Program-made: the position numbers and the translations under genes
Shown here: positions 47,977-61,900 of the stretch, piece by piece
Layout: the number at the start of each line of letters is the position of its first letter
Position numbering within the stretch: the first letter of the stretch is position 1
Notes under the pieces: model-generated
Told to the model about the DNA's origin: nothing
The model's database searches: none
What the model saw: the letters and a program-made list of their open reading frames with translations, nothing else
Assembly (NCBI GenBank): GCA_029747015.1
Contig: JAKOGI010000005.1
Coordinates: forward strand, 310,001 to 374,000
Direction of reading: 5' to 3'
Source of the DNA: Carnegiea gigantea
Taxonomy: Eukaryota; Streptophyta; Magnoliopsida; Caryophyllales; Cactaceae
Length of the DNA: 64,000 nucleotides

Positions 47977-50900
47977 ATGGCAATTGACAACCTCCCGGCT
48001 AGCGAAGAGGGCCGCCTTTCGAGCGCATATATTCGTACCCTTGTCAACCAACTTACTTCTCCAAAGCCTCTCTCCTCAAACACTAATAAAACCACAACCA
48101 ACAATGAGAAGACTATAATTATTGCCAATAACATTGTTGGGGATCAATATAGTGAGAACATATTGAGCATGGCTAAGCAACCCAGCCAACAACATGGTGG
48201 TCAACAGGGCGCTGGTGGTCACAAGAAGCAGGTTCGGAGGCGGCTCCACACGAGCCGCCCCTACCAGGAGCGGCTCCTTAACATGGCGGAGGCAAGGAAG
48301 GAGATTGTCACCGCCCTCAAGTTTCATAGGGCCGCCATGAAACAGGCAAACGAGAAAAAACAGCAGCAACAACAGCAGCTATCAGACCAGCAGTATCACC
48401 CCCAGTTCGCACTGGGGGTGGTAGATCATGGAGAGGCATACAGACCCAACAATTTTTCATCATCAACTTTCATAAACACCCCATATAATTACCCATCTTA
48501 TAGTAATGCCTTTTACCCATGGAGTATTTCCAGTTCATCATTAATTGTGCCTCCACCCATTAATTATGAGACCCTAAACATGCCACTCCCTAATCAAACC
48601 CTAGGGCTAAACCTCAACCTCCAAGCATTCACCAACTTGGACACAACCTTCTCCCACAGCGTAACAAACACCATCCCATCAATAATGTCTCCCTCCTCCT
48701 CATCCTCGTCAGACCCTGCTCAAGCGGGATCCATCAGCACCGGGAACGCTGGTGCTATCCCAGGTACTCATCCAGCCCTAGATGAGGAGGAGATGGCTGA
48801 GATTAGGTCAATAGGGGAAAAGCATCAAATAGAGTGGGATGACACTTTGAACTTGGTCAAGTCAGCTTGGTGGCTTAAGTTCCTCAAAACAGTGGAGTTT
48901 GGCAATAATGAGGAGATGAAAGAGGAAGAGGAGAGAGATAATAGTAATGATGGTGATGAGTATCATCCATTTGGAGAGTTTATGGAGTTTCCAGCTTGGT
49001 TGAATGCAAATGAGAGCTTCTTACAACAACATTTGGATGATTGCTGCCCTGAGGAGTATTGGAAAGATACTACTTTGCCTTGGTAATGCTTAATTAATCT
49101 CTATTTTTAATTAAGTAATTAAATTAGACTTGATATTGAAACTTACCTTTTTTCCAACTTACCCCCTATCTTAAGTTTAGACAATCAAAATATTATTTGT
49201 CATATCACCTTAGCTTGTTATCTTACCCTCAAATCTTTTTACTTCATGCTGTACAATTAATAGATCGCTATAGGTTAAACAGTCTCACTCAAAACTTCTC
49301 ATTTAATTTATTCATCTCTTAATGCCAAGTGAACAAAGTCACTGTCACATGGAAGTTGGAAATAATATTCTTCGTTATAATTATACTTCTTAATTAGACA
49401 GTTTTATTCTTGCATAAAGATATCGATTAAAAGAAATACTATATTTCAGTATGATAAAATTAAATTAAGATGTTGTATAATTAAATGTGAAAATTTGAGA
49501 TGTGCATGGATGCAGTGTGGCTAATGGCATTCTACACCTATACCTATGCACACCTACATGCACCAGCTAATTTATGCATGCTTTATGCTAAGTGTCCACA
49601 ATTGCAAAGCACATTTTGCAACTTGTCTTTCAATTGTCAAGGGCCTCTCTTGGCTATAATAAATGTATGTACCCATTTTAATTTTCATCAAGAAATTATA
49701 TATAAAAGCAATTTTTATGAAGGTAACTTCAAACTTAAGATTCATGAAGGTATATGTGTCCACTTGGACGTATGATTATCAAATATACGGAGGATTCTTC
49801 CATTAATGGGATTTGAACGTTTTGATTTTGTATCATCAGTTAATCACTCTGAAGGTATAGTAGTTCTTTGGAATAACGGCAATAGTCAAGAAACTAGATG
49901 TTAAAATACTAGTTACTAATATGTTATTTGAAACGTAGTTGAGATTGAAACTTATATTTTAACAGTGACTTTCGATAACTTTATTGGATAAGCTTTTGTA
50001 ATTTTATTAAATAAACTAATTAGAATCCATAGAGTTTAGAGACTATATTTACACTAATAAAAGTACATTAAAAGTACACCGAAATACAACTGGTTCATTT
50101 TAATTTTTATTCTTAAAACACTTCATTTTTATGGTGATATTTACTATTATTTGATTATGCCACATTGTGTTGGTGCAAATTTAGTAACCATTTTGTTTAG
50201 AATAGTTGTTGAATTTGTCCTCTATTGTGGAATAGTGTTAATTAGTTGATTGGTTATAGTTTTAGTGGCAGATCTAGATATATATAATAGGGGTATCCAT
50301 CTATTAAATTATCCATTTTAGGAGTGTCCATATATATTAGTCTAACCCCTTTCAAAAGATAGATCATTGAATTTTTTTGGCTTGACATCCCATAGCTCTA
50401 CATAGATCCGCTAGTGGGTTATACCCTTCACTTCTGAAGGTGTATTTGAGTTTGAGGTCTTACGATAATTTTAAATGTAACACCTTCACATTGTGAGTTA
50501 ATGGTTTTATTTATATCATCCCATAGTTTCAGTCTTACAATTTTAGGGTTTAGGGTTTCAATCTTATAAACCCTTAATTGGCTAAGGGAAGGTTTGCTCT
50601 CTCATCCCCCCAAAAAAGAAAATCCTCTTCGATTGGAGGGTAATTAATCTTAGTCACTTAACCTAATGGTCTTTTCCCCATGCATCTCACATGTTTAGAT
50701 CAATAATCTTAGTGTACTATATTCCTTTTCTTTTTAAATGTTAAAATTTCTTACTTCAGAATTATATCCTTTTACACATTCTTATAAGACGTATAATTTT
50801 ATAAATACTCTTCTAAAATTGACCTTTTTTTTGACAAAAGGCATACAAGATAGACGTTCTTACCACATTTGAACATATGCATACATTTTTTTAAAAAAAC

Positions 50901-51203
50901 AATTAGATAAATGAGACAATTTTATATAAAGGACATGTTTTTTTCGACTTATGGTAAGTATTTATCATAAATATTCAGCACATTTCAACACAACTCGGCG
51001 TGACTAAGTACCATTATATATTTATTGAAAATAGCTAATTATATCTTCTTCAATGATTCAGCGTGATTCAGCGATAAGCACCAATAAGTGCTTCTCATAA
51101 GTAAAAAAGAACATGCCCAGAATTAAACGTGTTTCTTTGTTATTTATGCGACAGGATGGACATCGGAGACATAGATGGAATGGATGATGAGTGGTTATCT
51201 TAG
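47977..51203 (+). CDS. Plant protein of unknown function, polyQ and acidic C-terminus, two exons
   Basis: Exon 1 is 47977-49082 and exon 2 is 51155-51203. The donor is CCTTG/gtaatg and the acceptor tatgcgacag/GATGG, phase 2, giving 1155 bp (384 residues). Start chosen at the first ATG (MAIDNLPASEEG). Layout: an N-terminal SSAYIRTLVNQL helix; a basic conserved-looking block RRRLHTSRPYQERLLNMAEA followed by KEIVTALKFHRAAMKQA (about 88-124); a poly-Gln run near 129; a Ser/Pro/Asn-rich middle; an acidic block DEEEMAEIRSIGEKHQIEWD from about 269; then WWLKFLK, PAWLNANESF and the tail MDIGDIDGMDDEWLS. The basic-helix plus acidic C-terminus suggests a nuclear regulator, but that is inference and no family was recognised. 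If the 2.07-kb intron is kept, translation stops in TGG-TAA right at the donor, losing only the last 16 residues. Confidence 0.8.
50931..51118. mobile_element. MITE family B, copy 4, in an intron
   Basis: Begins GGACATGTTTTTTTCGACTT and ends AAGTAAAAAAGAACATGCCC, imperfect inverted termini like copy 1. It sits inside the intron of the 47977 gene and ends 36 bp before the acceptor. Confidence 0.7.
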
Positions 51204-52090
51204 CATGCCGTCTCTTGATGCAGATCTAAGATTTGATTTTGCTCCTTCCCTATGAAATCAAGTCTACAACCCTAAAAATGATGAAGGAGGTTCAATCAGA
51301 ACTCAAGGGAGAGATCAGAAACGCAACCCAGAAGGAAAAAAAAAAAAGAAAAAAAAAAGACAGAGACACATGAAGTGATCAAATTACTTTAATTAATTAG
51401 TGACGGACCTCCCTCCTTATTAGATTTGTAATTTTTTTTTTTACTTCCCTTTTGTTTGTTTAAAATTTAAAATTAAAAAAAGGGTTTGGCGATGATATTT
51501 TTTTAAGACAAGGCAAGCCCATTGGAGGGGATCATTGTATTGTCAGACAGAGCAGTGCTACTGCTGCCTTTGCACCTCTGCTTCTGAGACTGTTCATGTC
51601 TCTTTCTTGAATTTTCTTTTATTTAATTTTCTTTCATTTACAGCTGCTGTAGTGCTGTCATATACTCATATTGGACCTTTTTTTTTGGATCTTGGATTCC
51701 CATTTTACTGGAGTTAAGTTACTATTGATCGAATGAAGGATAAAGCTCTTCCAGCACATATTTTGTCCATTCACGAGACTCAAATCTTTACAAAATTGAC
51801 TAATTGCTTATTAATTTATTTTTTTATTTACAATTTGAGAAGATATAAATTGTGGTATGTCAATATAAAACCAGTATATCTCATTTAAATAAAAAGAGAG
51901 TCATATCGACATTGATGTATCCCATACCAACTGAAAAACGACCGACCTACATAATTGATACATCTCATTTCAATGAGAAAATCATATAACTACCAATATG
52001 GTGTCAGTTGCTTAAGTGTTTACTATTTAGTTCCTCAACTACAATTAATTTTTCTGTTTGAATTAATTAATTAACCAGTAACCAAACCAA
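51204..52090. other. 3' flank up to the assembly gap
   Basis: Probable 3' UTR, A-rich runs near 51338-51360, then AT-rich unique sequence up to the Ns. No gene or LTR sequence is recognisable on this side of the gap. Confidence 0.5.
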
Positions 52091-52190
52091 NNNNNNNNNN
52101 NNNNNNNNNNNNNNNNNNNNNNNNNNNNNNNNNNNNNNNNNNNNNNNNNNNNNNNNNNNNNNNNNNNNNNNNNNNNNNNNNNNNNNNNNN
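52091..52190. other. Assembly gap (100 N)
   Basis: Exactly 100 Ns, the conventional placeholder for a gap of unknown size. At least 608 bp of LTR sequence must be missing here. Confidence 0.99.
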
Positions 52191-54960
52191 TCCGCCAGTC
52201 GCCGGTCGCCGCCCACTGCCACCGATCACCAACACCATCCCCAATTCCTTCTTGTTCCAGCCCAAAAAGGAATCGAAAGGTGAGAACCCTAACGTGGTAA
52301 ATTGATTATTTCTGGAATTGTTTGGCATTGAATTTATATATTGAAGGTCGTAATGAGCCTTAATAATTATTTAGTTGCAAATCTTTGATGTTGTTTTGGG
52401 ATGTTAACATTGAAAGGTCAATTAGAGTGTGTCAAACTGATATACGTTGTCAGGACGCTGGATTGTGATGCTGGCAAAATATATGAATTTGAATTGTGTT
52501 GTTTCAAGTTAAGTTGTGAGATTGTCGAAGAGTTGGGGATGAAGGTTGAAGGTTATTGAAATTTTCATTTGCTCACGACAGTGTCTTGAATTATTGGATC
52601 AATCTGGATAATTGATTGAGTGAACCCGATAAATGATTATTATAGTTGGTGGATGATTATTGGATTTATTGGCATAGTTTGGTGAGCTTTATGTATGTTG
52701 ATATAAGCTTGAGATAAGCTCATTATAAGCTCGATATGCGTTGATATCAATTCCGAAGCCATAGCCATAAGTTGACGATATTGGTTAATTTGTGAAATTA
52801 TGAAGTTAGCACGGTCTAACGTTATTTGGTCCTTACACATGATACAAATTTCGGAAGTCTGGGATGGGTTGGGTACGTGCCGAGAACCTGTAGCTTGATA
52901 TGATTGTGTTGTTGAAATTAGGGGTAGTAATTAGCGTGGGTGGTTCGTGGCGCGATTGGGCTGGCTAATTGCAGTTACAGCGTAATTAGCAGTGATAGTT
53001 ATTCATTTTTTTTATGAAAATAAAGTCCGAGCTTGATTGTAGTTAAGTTGAATGAGGGAGTTGAACGGTGAAATTGGTTCGGCTGTTTCAATTTGGGTTG
53101 TGAATTTGACAATAAGTTGAAGTGAGAAATTGGAACTGAATTGGGATTAATTTGCTGTAATAAGTCACTGAAGTTCATGTTAATGTCGATGCCTGATTTA
53201 CTGACTCGCATAAATTCCACGTTATTTGGCTATTTGTTGTGAATTCATGGAGATTGAAATTATTTAACGTTATTAAGTTACGTTGCGAAAATTTTGAAGT
53301 TGGGAATTGTTTGACGTTATTTGGACCATGTGCAGCGCAGAGTTTCGAAAATTTGAGATTATTTGGTAATATTCCGAATTTATGACTTAGCGTGGTGGAG
53401 TTCTTGAAATTATATATGGCAATTAGCATTCATGGCTATTTGAAATCATGGCCTAGTTGGATTGTGCCTCTGATAAGCGAGTATTGACGATACATATGAT
53501 GCCACAGAAGTGATGGGTTAAGGTTTTAAGGCTGTGCCGTAAGTAAAATACGAGTTTGAGTGTGGTTGGGGTAATGTGATCAAGTGTGTTATAAAGAGGA
53601 AAATTGAGGGAACTTATACAAATTCGGTGCTAGAATGTCAAAAGTAGGGCGTAGTGTTTAAGCTAACAAGCCTTTAGTCGCAATTGAACCAAAAGCGTAA
53701 CGCACGTTATTGTAAACGTTTCGATTACTAATTTACTTAATTAATAGTCTTATAAATATCCCAATTTATCTATATCAATTGCTTAATGTCTTCGTCCTCA
53801 ATTTAATTTAAGCATCCAAAGAAGTAAAACAATGAGAACAACATTGAGAATAATAACACTAAGCGTGATATTAACCATAATAGGGCCGGGATGCGCATCG
53901 CGGAAGCAACTAATGATACTAACAAACGTATATCATTCATTCAGCTCATAATGATGATCACACGAATATTTATAAACACGTTGTCAGTTACATGTCAGTT
54001 ACAAGTACTCCATTAAGCTGAACGGTTTAATAAACTTCGTAATATCGCACTAATGGGGAAAAATAAAATACGTGAAGCAGGAAAGAGGCCATCTCTGTCG
54101 CTTCAGGCTGCTGACGCATGTTCCTCATTATAAAGGAGAGAGAATCTTGAAGACCAGGTACGTACACTGCCTGTACTCTTCGAAAATTCACGTATTTCTC
54201 AGCAAAGCAAAGTAACATAAGATTCATTCAATGAACCAAGTTTCACAGTGTTTTGTCATATAAACAAGTGACCCCGCCCAGTGACCAAGCATCGGGGCTT
54301 ATGCCCATCAATATACCTGCACGCGGTGTCAACTCAGGCTTCTCGATCGGCCTGGGGGGTGAGCACCCAAAGTATGATCGTTTCAAGATGTACATCGACC
54401 AAGGGGTTCACTTTCAGATAATAATCGGCAACTCAATTGTGCTTACATATTCTCTCTCTCCTATTTGCAAAGCAAAATGTTTTGAAATGCGGCCGGCTCA
54501 ACTAATTCAACATAAAAATTATTTTACTGCACAGGGATGTACGTGTTGAGCTTCGGCTCACCATTCGAATGTTTTCATGTTTTCTGTTTTAGGTATGGGA
54601 TCCATGAACTCCCATCATCTTGGCAAGCCATAAGGCATCAAGGAGCAAACACGAGTTGCAGGGTTTAATGGGCAGTAGCTAGTCAAGTGCTCACAGTGAT
54701 GACAGGTAGCACCCTGGGGATTTACATATAGTTATACTTTTGAACCTTTGGGGATCGATAGAGCTTGCAAGTTATCACGTATACTATGAACTGCATGAGA
54801 GGACAAATATTTATCTCATGCTAAAGTGAGTATATCAGGTAGCCTTGTTTCACTACGGAACGGCGGTAATGCCTCCAATCAAAGGCTTCTACTGCAAATC
54901 AATAGTAATTAGGCTACAGTAATCAAACATTAACAATTGGGGGCGTTACAGGGCGTTACA
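52191..54960 (+). repeat. Left LTR of the LARD-like element (5' part lost in gap)
   Basis: Begins at the position that equals 59557 in the right LTR, so its first 608 bp are hidden by the gap. By eye it is about 98% identical to the right LTR, with single-base changes and 1-3-bp indels. Confidence 0.92.
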
Positions 54961-57900
54961 GTTATGGTATCAGAGCAGGTTTAGCATCACTGTGAGCTGT
55001 AGGGATACTCCTGAGTTCACATGTATGCGTGCATCATGAGAATGCGCTAGTAAACGCTGACCCAACCTTCATCCTTTCGCGTTAGGACAAACAACGTAGT
55101 GAAATAATATTTTATTAAAATGTGTAGAAAATATTTAATGTGTGGGTGTTATGAGGTTTAAGACATCGCAAGAAGATGAAGTTTGCAAACTTTTAGGTGA
55201 ATAATACAGTACCAAACTACATTTCATGGGTTGGAGCATTCTGAAATAATCATTCCAATAGTGCCGTAACGTGAATGCAAAGGGCCTATTGCAACATTGA
55301 GGATAATGCACAATAACGAGTTAGTATAATGAATTCGGTGTTGGCAATTGAGCAGCTTATGTGGTGTGACGTGATATATAGATGATATATATCAAGCTAA
55401 GGAGTAAATATTGTTATGAAAATATTGGGAGCTTTTAGCCTGAATAATAGAAAAGAAGAAGACAAGTATACACTTTGGGAGCTTAACAGCTTCTATTGAA
55501 TTCAAAGGCCTTTTGAGAGGGACTTTTTTTTTATCTGATGAAGTTATGAAGGAAACATGAGAAGTGAGGAGAATTTTTGACCCAGACCATATTTATCAAG
55601 CTAAGGTTATGTCAAATCTTGTTATGAATGATGAACAACGCTTTTATGGTATTTTCATCTGCCCGCCGTTTCAGCATTGAGATGCCTACCAAAGGCTTCT
55701 ATTTACTACAGAAATTTTCCTTTGGTGGCGTTAACCCTCATCTTTGTCATTATACGCACATACGGGGATCACAGGACTTTGTGCGAGTTTCTTTGGTGCG
55801 CTGTTAGATTTCTTCACCTCAAGTGCTTAATATTTCCTCCCAATCCGTACCATCGACCATTTACCTTGCTATCATAACCATCGTAAATCAACTGCATGTT
55901 TTGTATATGCCAGTTATTTATATGCGTTGCCTCTCGCATTACGAATCCCCGTTTTTTTTCATTCGTTCAGCTCCTATGCAGGTCCTTTATAACTAATAAC
56001 GAAATAGCTTTGCAAGAGTTCGTGAGGGTTAAACAATCTTTAGAGACACCTGGAGATTTATGTGGACAAACATTAGCCCCAAAATCTTCGTATGAGGTTT
56101 TAAGGAGATGATATAAATAACTTAAGTGAGGAAAATCATACCTTGTGGGGCATCAGGTGATTCGATAAGCAAGCCCTTGAGATTAACAAGGATCAGGAGG
56201 GGAACACAGACATTGGGCTGGTCAAGTAGCAAGAGTGATGGTCCAATTTTAAGTACGCTCATGGTGGTGAAAGATGATAATCCACAAAAGTAAAACTATA
56301 GGAAAAGGGCTTGAGGATAAATATGTCGATGGATTCATTTCTTTTGAATATAGGAAACTCTAGAAGTCCTAGGTTGTGTTTTCGTCAGGGATAAATACGA
56401 TTTTGGGAGATAAATAATTTTTAGAGAAGCATAATAAGTACACTGCCTATCGGGATTGAACTTAGGATGCTTGTTGACGCATCCCAGTTTACGTTGGTAA
56501 GAAATTCGAAGTGGTGGCGAGTTGAGTATATATATCTGTATATTACGTGGACCTTATAGAAGTATTACAAGTGATTCTATGGGGTTGAAATGTCAAATTC
56601 AAAGGAGCATGACTAGGACACAACTTCAGATACAGCAATAGAGGATTGCAGGGTATTAAGGTTTATGAGACGTTTGCATACAGTTGAAACCTAGGCCACT
56701 TTCTTTTGAGTTGTCTAAATCCTCGAAACCTTGCCTACATTAGTACCTGTACTGATCCAAATGACTTTATAGTGGCCTTGGGTCAACCAATATTAAACCC
56801 CTTGTCAGATCTCATCGCATAACTTGGCATCCTCCTAGACCTTTTTAGTTACCACCGAGAGCTAGCTACCCCGTTGTTATGCAATAACATAATTCAATTT
56901 GTAGTTCCTTCCTATTCACACTAAGCTTTGCAAAATCTATTTAGTTGCTGTCGGAATACTTCATTACATCTTCTTTCCTTCATCGAAGTTCCTTGTGACT
57001 TTACTTTTGAAACCTGCCAATGTGATGAATTACGTCTCTCTCATGCTTCCATTAATTACCTCTGCTTAGCTTATTTTCTACGATCATTACTTCCAGAGTA
57101 ACGTGATTTTTCCTTCCCTTAACATTCAATCACTACATAAATTGCTAATTTACTCCTAGTCTAGTCTTGTATCCTCAACGATTGAAACCATTTTACTCTT
57201 ATTGCTACCCCTTTCCTAAATTGCTTACGCTTCTAGTTATCTTCATTCCGTTTATATCACAGTCATGTTTTAATTGCCCATCGTTTCAAGATCTGCCATC
57301 TATTCCTTTCAGTCAAATCTTACATCAACAGTTTAAGATGCCTGGTCATTAATCGACTTCTTCCTCAATCATCTCGACTTATGTATTGATCTTGTCTTTT
57401 TGTTATTTTATCCCCTCTCGACATCGAGCAATTGCTTGAACGATCTTAATTTGTATATAAAATCCTTGCTAATTACTGTGTCTTTTGCACTAACGCTATT
57501 AGCTCTCCCATTTCCTATATTTGACTTTGATATCTCACGGTAGAATCCATTCTGACTCAATTTAAGTGTTCGTCAATATTCTAATACTTTTGATTTTCAT
57601 CTTTCTCTTCTCACCAAAAGCATATGGACATGCATAGATGTTGCATCCCATCTATTTTTTTTCCATAATTGTTCTGTCAGAATTGCTACTAAACATCATC
57701 TGTATCTTTCTTCCATTCCTTTGCATCTGCATTTAACTCACTTGCGTATACCAATCTCAACTCCGAACGCAAATTTAGAAAAAAAAAAAAAAAAACTGCA
57801 AACAAGCTGTTTGAACAACAACTGACCTTCTATTCGCATAACCGTCTTTACTTTAGCCATCTTCTGATAACCCCTTCTTTATTAATTCTAACTTCACTAT

Positions 57901-58948
57901 GTGTGTCTTTGATGGGCAATGACTAACTTAACCACCATCTTTCATCACTCACTCATCGATCCTTTCATCTTTAACGTTAAATTTAGATCTCGCAAACCCT
58001 TGACTAGATCAAAGATGAAAAGCCAAATATGGTCCGAACATGGTTTATATACAACACTAATTACCCAATCATGCATCTTCAGACCCTTGAAAATGTCATG
58101 CCAGAAAACTAGTTATTCCCTTTTAGTGGCCCTTCTCATGTTTTCAGTGTGACAGGTACAGTTCGATATACATATACCAAGTTGAAACCACTTCTTGCTC
58201 TGGAAAAAAAAAAAGAAAAAAAAAGGGAGAGGCCGTATGTGCACATATAGAAATGGGATGATATTCTATATATGTTAATTTGAGACTTTAACAGAAGCTG
58301 CACAAGCCAAATACTGAAGTGTTGTAATGCACATTGCTCATGGGTTGCTTTGTATAGCTATGTGAGCCAATTATTGTTATTTTGGAATGTAAACCCCAGC
58401 ACTCCGGATGTGTGATCTGTTGAGTTGTAATTTTCCTTTCATTTCTACTATTGAATTGCATTGGGTGAGTTACACCAGGCGTGTGGCCCGTAGAGTTGTG
58501 GTCTCCGACGTGTGGCCGTTGAGCGTGATTTGGCCCCTTTTTGTACTCAATTTCAATGTAGGGATTTAATGTAAGGCCTTAAGCCTGGGAAATGGTCACT
58601 TTACAAGGGAAATTCTGTCCGTTTCACTCCAGGATTTAGAAACATATTTTTTATATCATTGCATACATAAAGCTTGATAGGCACGTTGGGCAAGCCCTGC
58701 AGAAAGCTTTTGCGATCCCATTTACATTCCGGCGGGCCATATCATTGTGAGAGCGATAGGCAAACGAAGCCCCTGATATGTTGGGCCTTATGAAGTGAAG
58801 CTTATAGATGAGATTATCAACGGAACTCGAACATGTACAAATCTTGCACATCTCATAATTCAGAACATATATTTCATATTCAAAATAGGGTAAAAGTTCT
58901 TTCAACCTACAAGTTTCGAGGACGAAACTTATTTTAAGGGGGGAAGGC
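54961..58948 (+). other. Non-coding interior of the LARD-like element
   Basis: Reading frames are short and unlike known proteins. 56700-58150 is strikingly pyrimidine-rich on the plus strand. Near the 3' end, 58765-58945, a frame with two stops shows GPYEVKLIDE and later SFEDETYFKGG just before the polypurine tract, which looks like the last trace of a gypsy pol C-terminus. Confidence 0.65.
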
Positions 58949-61900
58949 TGTAACGGCCCGAACCTAATATGCATTTTAATTACATTGAATCATCTTAAGT
59001 ACTAACTAATTAAGTTGGGCCCGCATTTCAATTCGGCATTTTCTATATATGCATACGTATTTGTACGATTGCAGGTTGAATCGGCAGAGTGGCCCCGAAA
59101 TGGATTTTTGTTACTCCTAAATTCCGCATAAACATTTTAATGACTAATATATATATATACCATAGTCCAGGAGAAGAGTGTGGGGGGGGGAAAAAAAAGA
59201 AAAAAAAGAAAAAAAAAGAGACCGACATAAGTCGGACGAAAAAAAATAAATAAATAAAATAAAATAAAACCCAACCCCCAAATCAAACTCCCATTCTCTC
59301 TCCTTCCCCTGCCTCTGCTACCCGACACCCCCTCTCTCCTCTGCTAAGCCCAGACACCCCTTCCCCCTCTCAGTTTTCGCTCGCCGGAAACCGGCCTCTC
59401 CTCCGGCCGTCTGCCGTCTTCGAGCATGCCGGCCGCTGCTAGCCCAACCAGAAACCACCCTCAGCCGCCCCACACTACGCCGCTTGCTCAGTCTCCCGTG
59501 CCCACTGCTCGGTTTCGGGCCCTCTGCTTCAGCCACTGTCGTCGCCGGTTCTTGGCTCCGCCAGTCGCCGGTCGCCGCCCACTGCCACCGATCACCAACA
59601 CCATCCCCAATTCCTTCTTGTTCCAGCCCAAAAAGGAATCGAAAGGTGAGAACCCTAACGTGGTAAATTGATTATTTCTGGAATTGTTTGGCATTGAATT
59701 TATATATTGAAGGTCATAATGAGCCTTAATAATTATTTAGTTGCAAATCTTTGATGCTGTTTTGGGATGTTAACATTGAAAGGTCAATTAGAGTGTGTGA
59801 AACTGATATACGTTGTCAGGACGCTGGATTGTGATGCTGGCAAAATATATGAATTTGAGTGTTGTTTCAAGTTAAGTTGTGAGACTGTCGAAGAGTTGGG
59901 GATGAAGGTTGAAGGTTATTGAAATTTTCATTTGCTCACGACAGTGTCTTGAATTGTTGGATCAATCTGGATAATTGATTGAGTGAACCCGATAAATGAT
60001 TATTATAGTTGGTGGATGATTATTGGATTTATTGGCATAGTTTGGTGAGCTTTATGTATGTTGATATAAGCTTGAGATAAGCTCATTATAAGCTCGATAT
60101 GCGTTGATATCAATTCCGAAGCCATAGCCATAAGTTGACGATATTGGTTAATTTGTGAAATTATGAAGTTAGCACGGTCTAACGTTATTTGGTCCTTACA
60201 TATGATACAAATTTCGGAAGTCTAGGATGGGTTGGGTACGTGCCGAGAACCTGTAGCTTGATATGATGGTGTTGTTGAAATTAGGGGTAGTAATTAGCGT
60301 GGGTGGTTCGTAGCGCGATTGGGCTGGCTAATTGCAGTTACAGCATAATTAGCAGTGATAGTTATTCATTTTTTTAATGAAAATAAAGTCCGAGCTTGAT
60401 TGTAGTTGAGTTGAATGAGGGAGTTGAACGGTGAAATTGGTTGGGCTGTTTCAATTTGGGTTGTGAATTTGACAATAAGTTGAAGTGAGAAATTGGAACT
60501 GAATTGAGATTAATTTGTTGTAATAAGTCATTGAAGTTCATGTTAATGTCGATGCCTGATTTACTGACTCACATAAATTCCACGTTATCTGGCTATTTGT
60601 TGTGAATTCATGGAGATTGAAATTATTTAACGTTATTAAGTTACGTTGCGAAAATTTTGAAGTTGGGAATTGTTTGACGTTATTTGGACCATGTGCAGCG
60701 CAGAGTTTCGAAAATTTGAGATTATTTGGTAATATTCCGAATTTATGACTTAGCGTGGCGGAGTTCTTGAAATTATATATGGCAATTAGCATTCATGGCT
60801 ATTTGAAATCATGGCCTAGTTGGATTGTGCCTCTGATAAGCGAGTATTGACGATACATATGATGCCACAGAAGTGATGGGTTAAGGTTTTAAGGCTGTGT
60901 CGTAAGTAAAATACGAGTTTGAGTGTGGTTGGGGTAATGTGATCAAGTGTGTTACAAAGAGGAAAATTGAGGGAACTTATACAAATTCGGTGCTAGAATG
61001 TCAAAAGTAGGGCGTAGAGTTTAAGCTAACAAGCCTTTAGTCGCAATTGAACCAAAAGCGTAACGCACGTTATTGTAAACGTTTCGATTACTAATTTACT
61101 TAATTAATAGTCTTATAAATATCCCAATTTATCTATATCAATTGCTTAATGTCTTCGTCCTTAATTTAATTTAAGAATCCAAAGAAGTAAAACAATGAGA
61201 ACAACATTGAGAATAATAACAGTAAGCGTGATATTAACCATAATAGGGCCCGGATGCGCATCGCGGAAGCAACTAATGATACTAACAAACGTGTATCATT
61301 CATTCAGCTCATAATGACGATCACGAATATTTATAAACACGTTGTCAGTTACATGTCAGATACAAATACTCCATTAAGCTGAACGGTTTAATAAACTTCG
61401 TAATATCGCACTAATGGGGAAAAATAAAATACGTGAAGCAGGAAAGAGGCCATCTCTGTCGCTTCAGGCTACTGACGCATGTTTCTCATTATAAAGGAGA
61501 GACAATCTTGAAGACCAGGTACGTACACTGCCTGTGCTTTTCGAAAATTCACGTATTTCTCAGCAAAGCAAAGTAACATAAGATTCATTCAATGAACCAA
61601 GTTTCACAGTGTTTTGTCATATAAACAAGTGACCCCACCCAGTGACCAAGCATCGGGGCTTATGCCCATCAATATACCCGCGCGCGGCGTCAACTCAGAC
61701 TTCTCGATCGGCCTGGGAGGTGAGCACCCAAAGTATGATCGTTTCAAGATGTACATCGACCAAGGGGTTCACTTTCAGATAATAATCGGCAACTCAATTG
61801 TACTTACATATTCTCTCTCTCCTGTTTGCAAAGCAAAATGTTTTGAAATGCGGTCGGCCCAATTAATTCAACATAAAAATTATTTTACTGCACAGGGATG

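Noticed and set aside
49084..49086. Stop codon of the 47977 gene directly after exon 1
   Set aside because: The TAA is part of a good donor (TG/gtaatg), and a phase-matched acidic exon with a clean acceptor follows at 51155; it is kept only as the intron-retention end.
52071..52328. Protein frame crossing the gap
   Set aside because: Its middle is translated from Ns and its ends are LTR sequence on the wrong strand.
54253..54549. 98-codon frame repeated at 61614-61910, apparently conserved
   Set aside because: Both copies lie inside the two LTRs of one young element, so the similarity reflects LTR identity and not selection on a protein. No ATG begins the frame.
59426..59671. 81-codon Pro/Arg-rich protein
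   Set aside because: It sits in the GC-rich block of the right LTR and is repeated in part at 52191 in the left LTR; it is element leader sequence.
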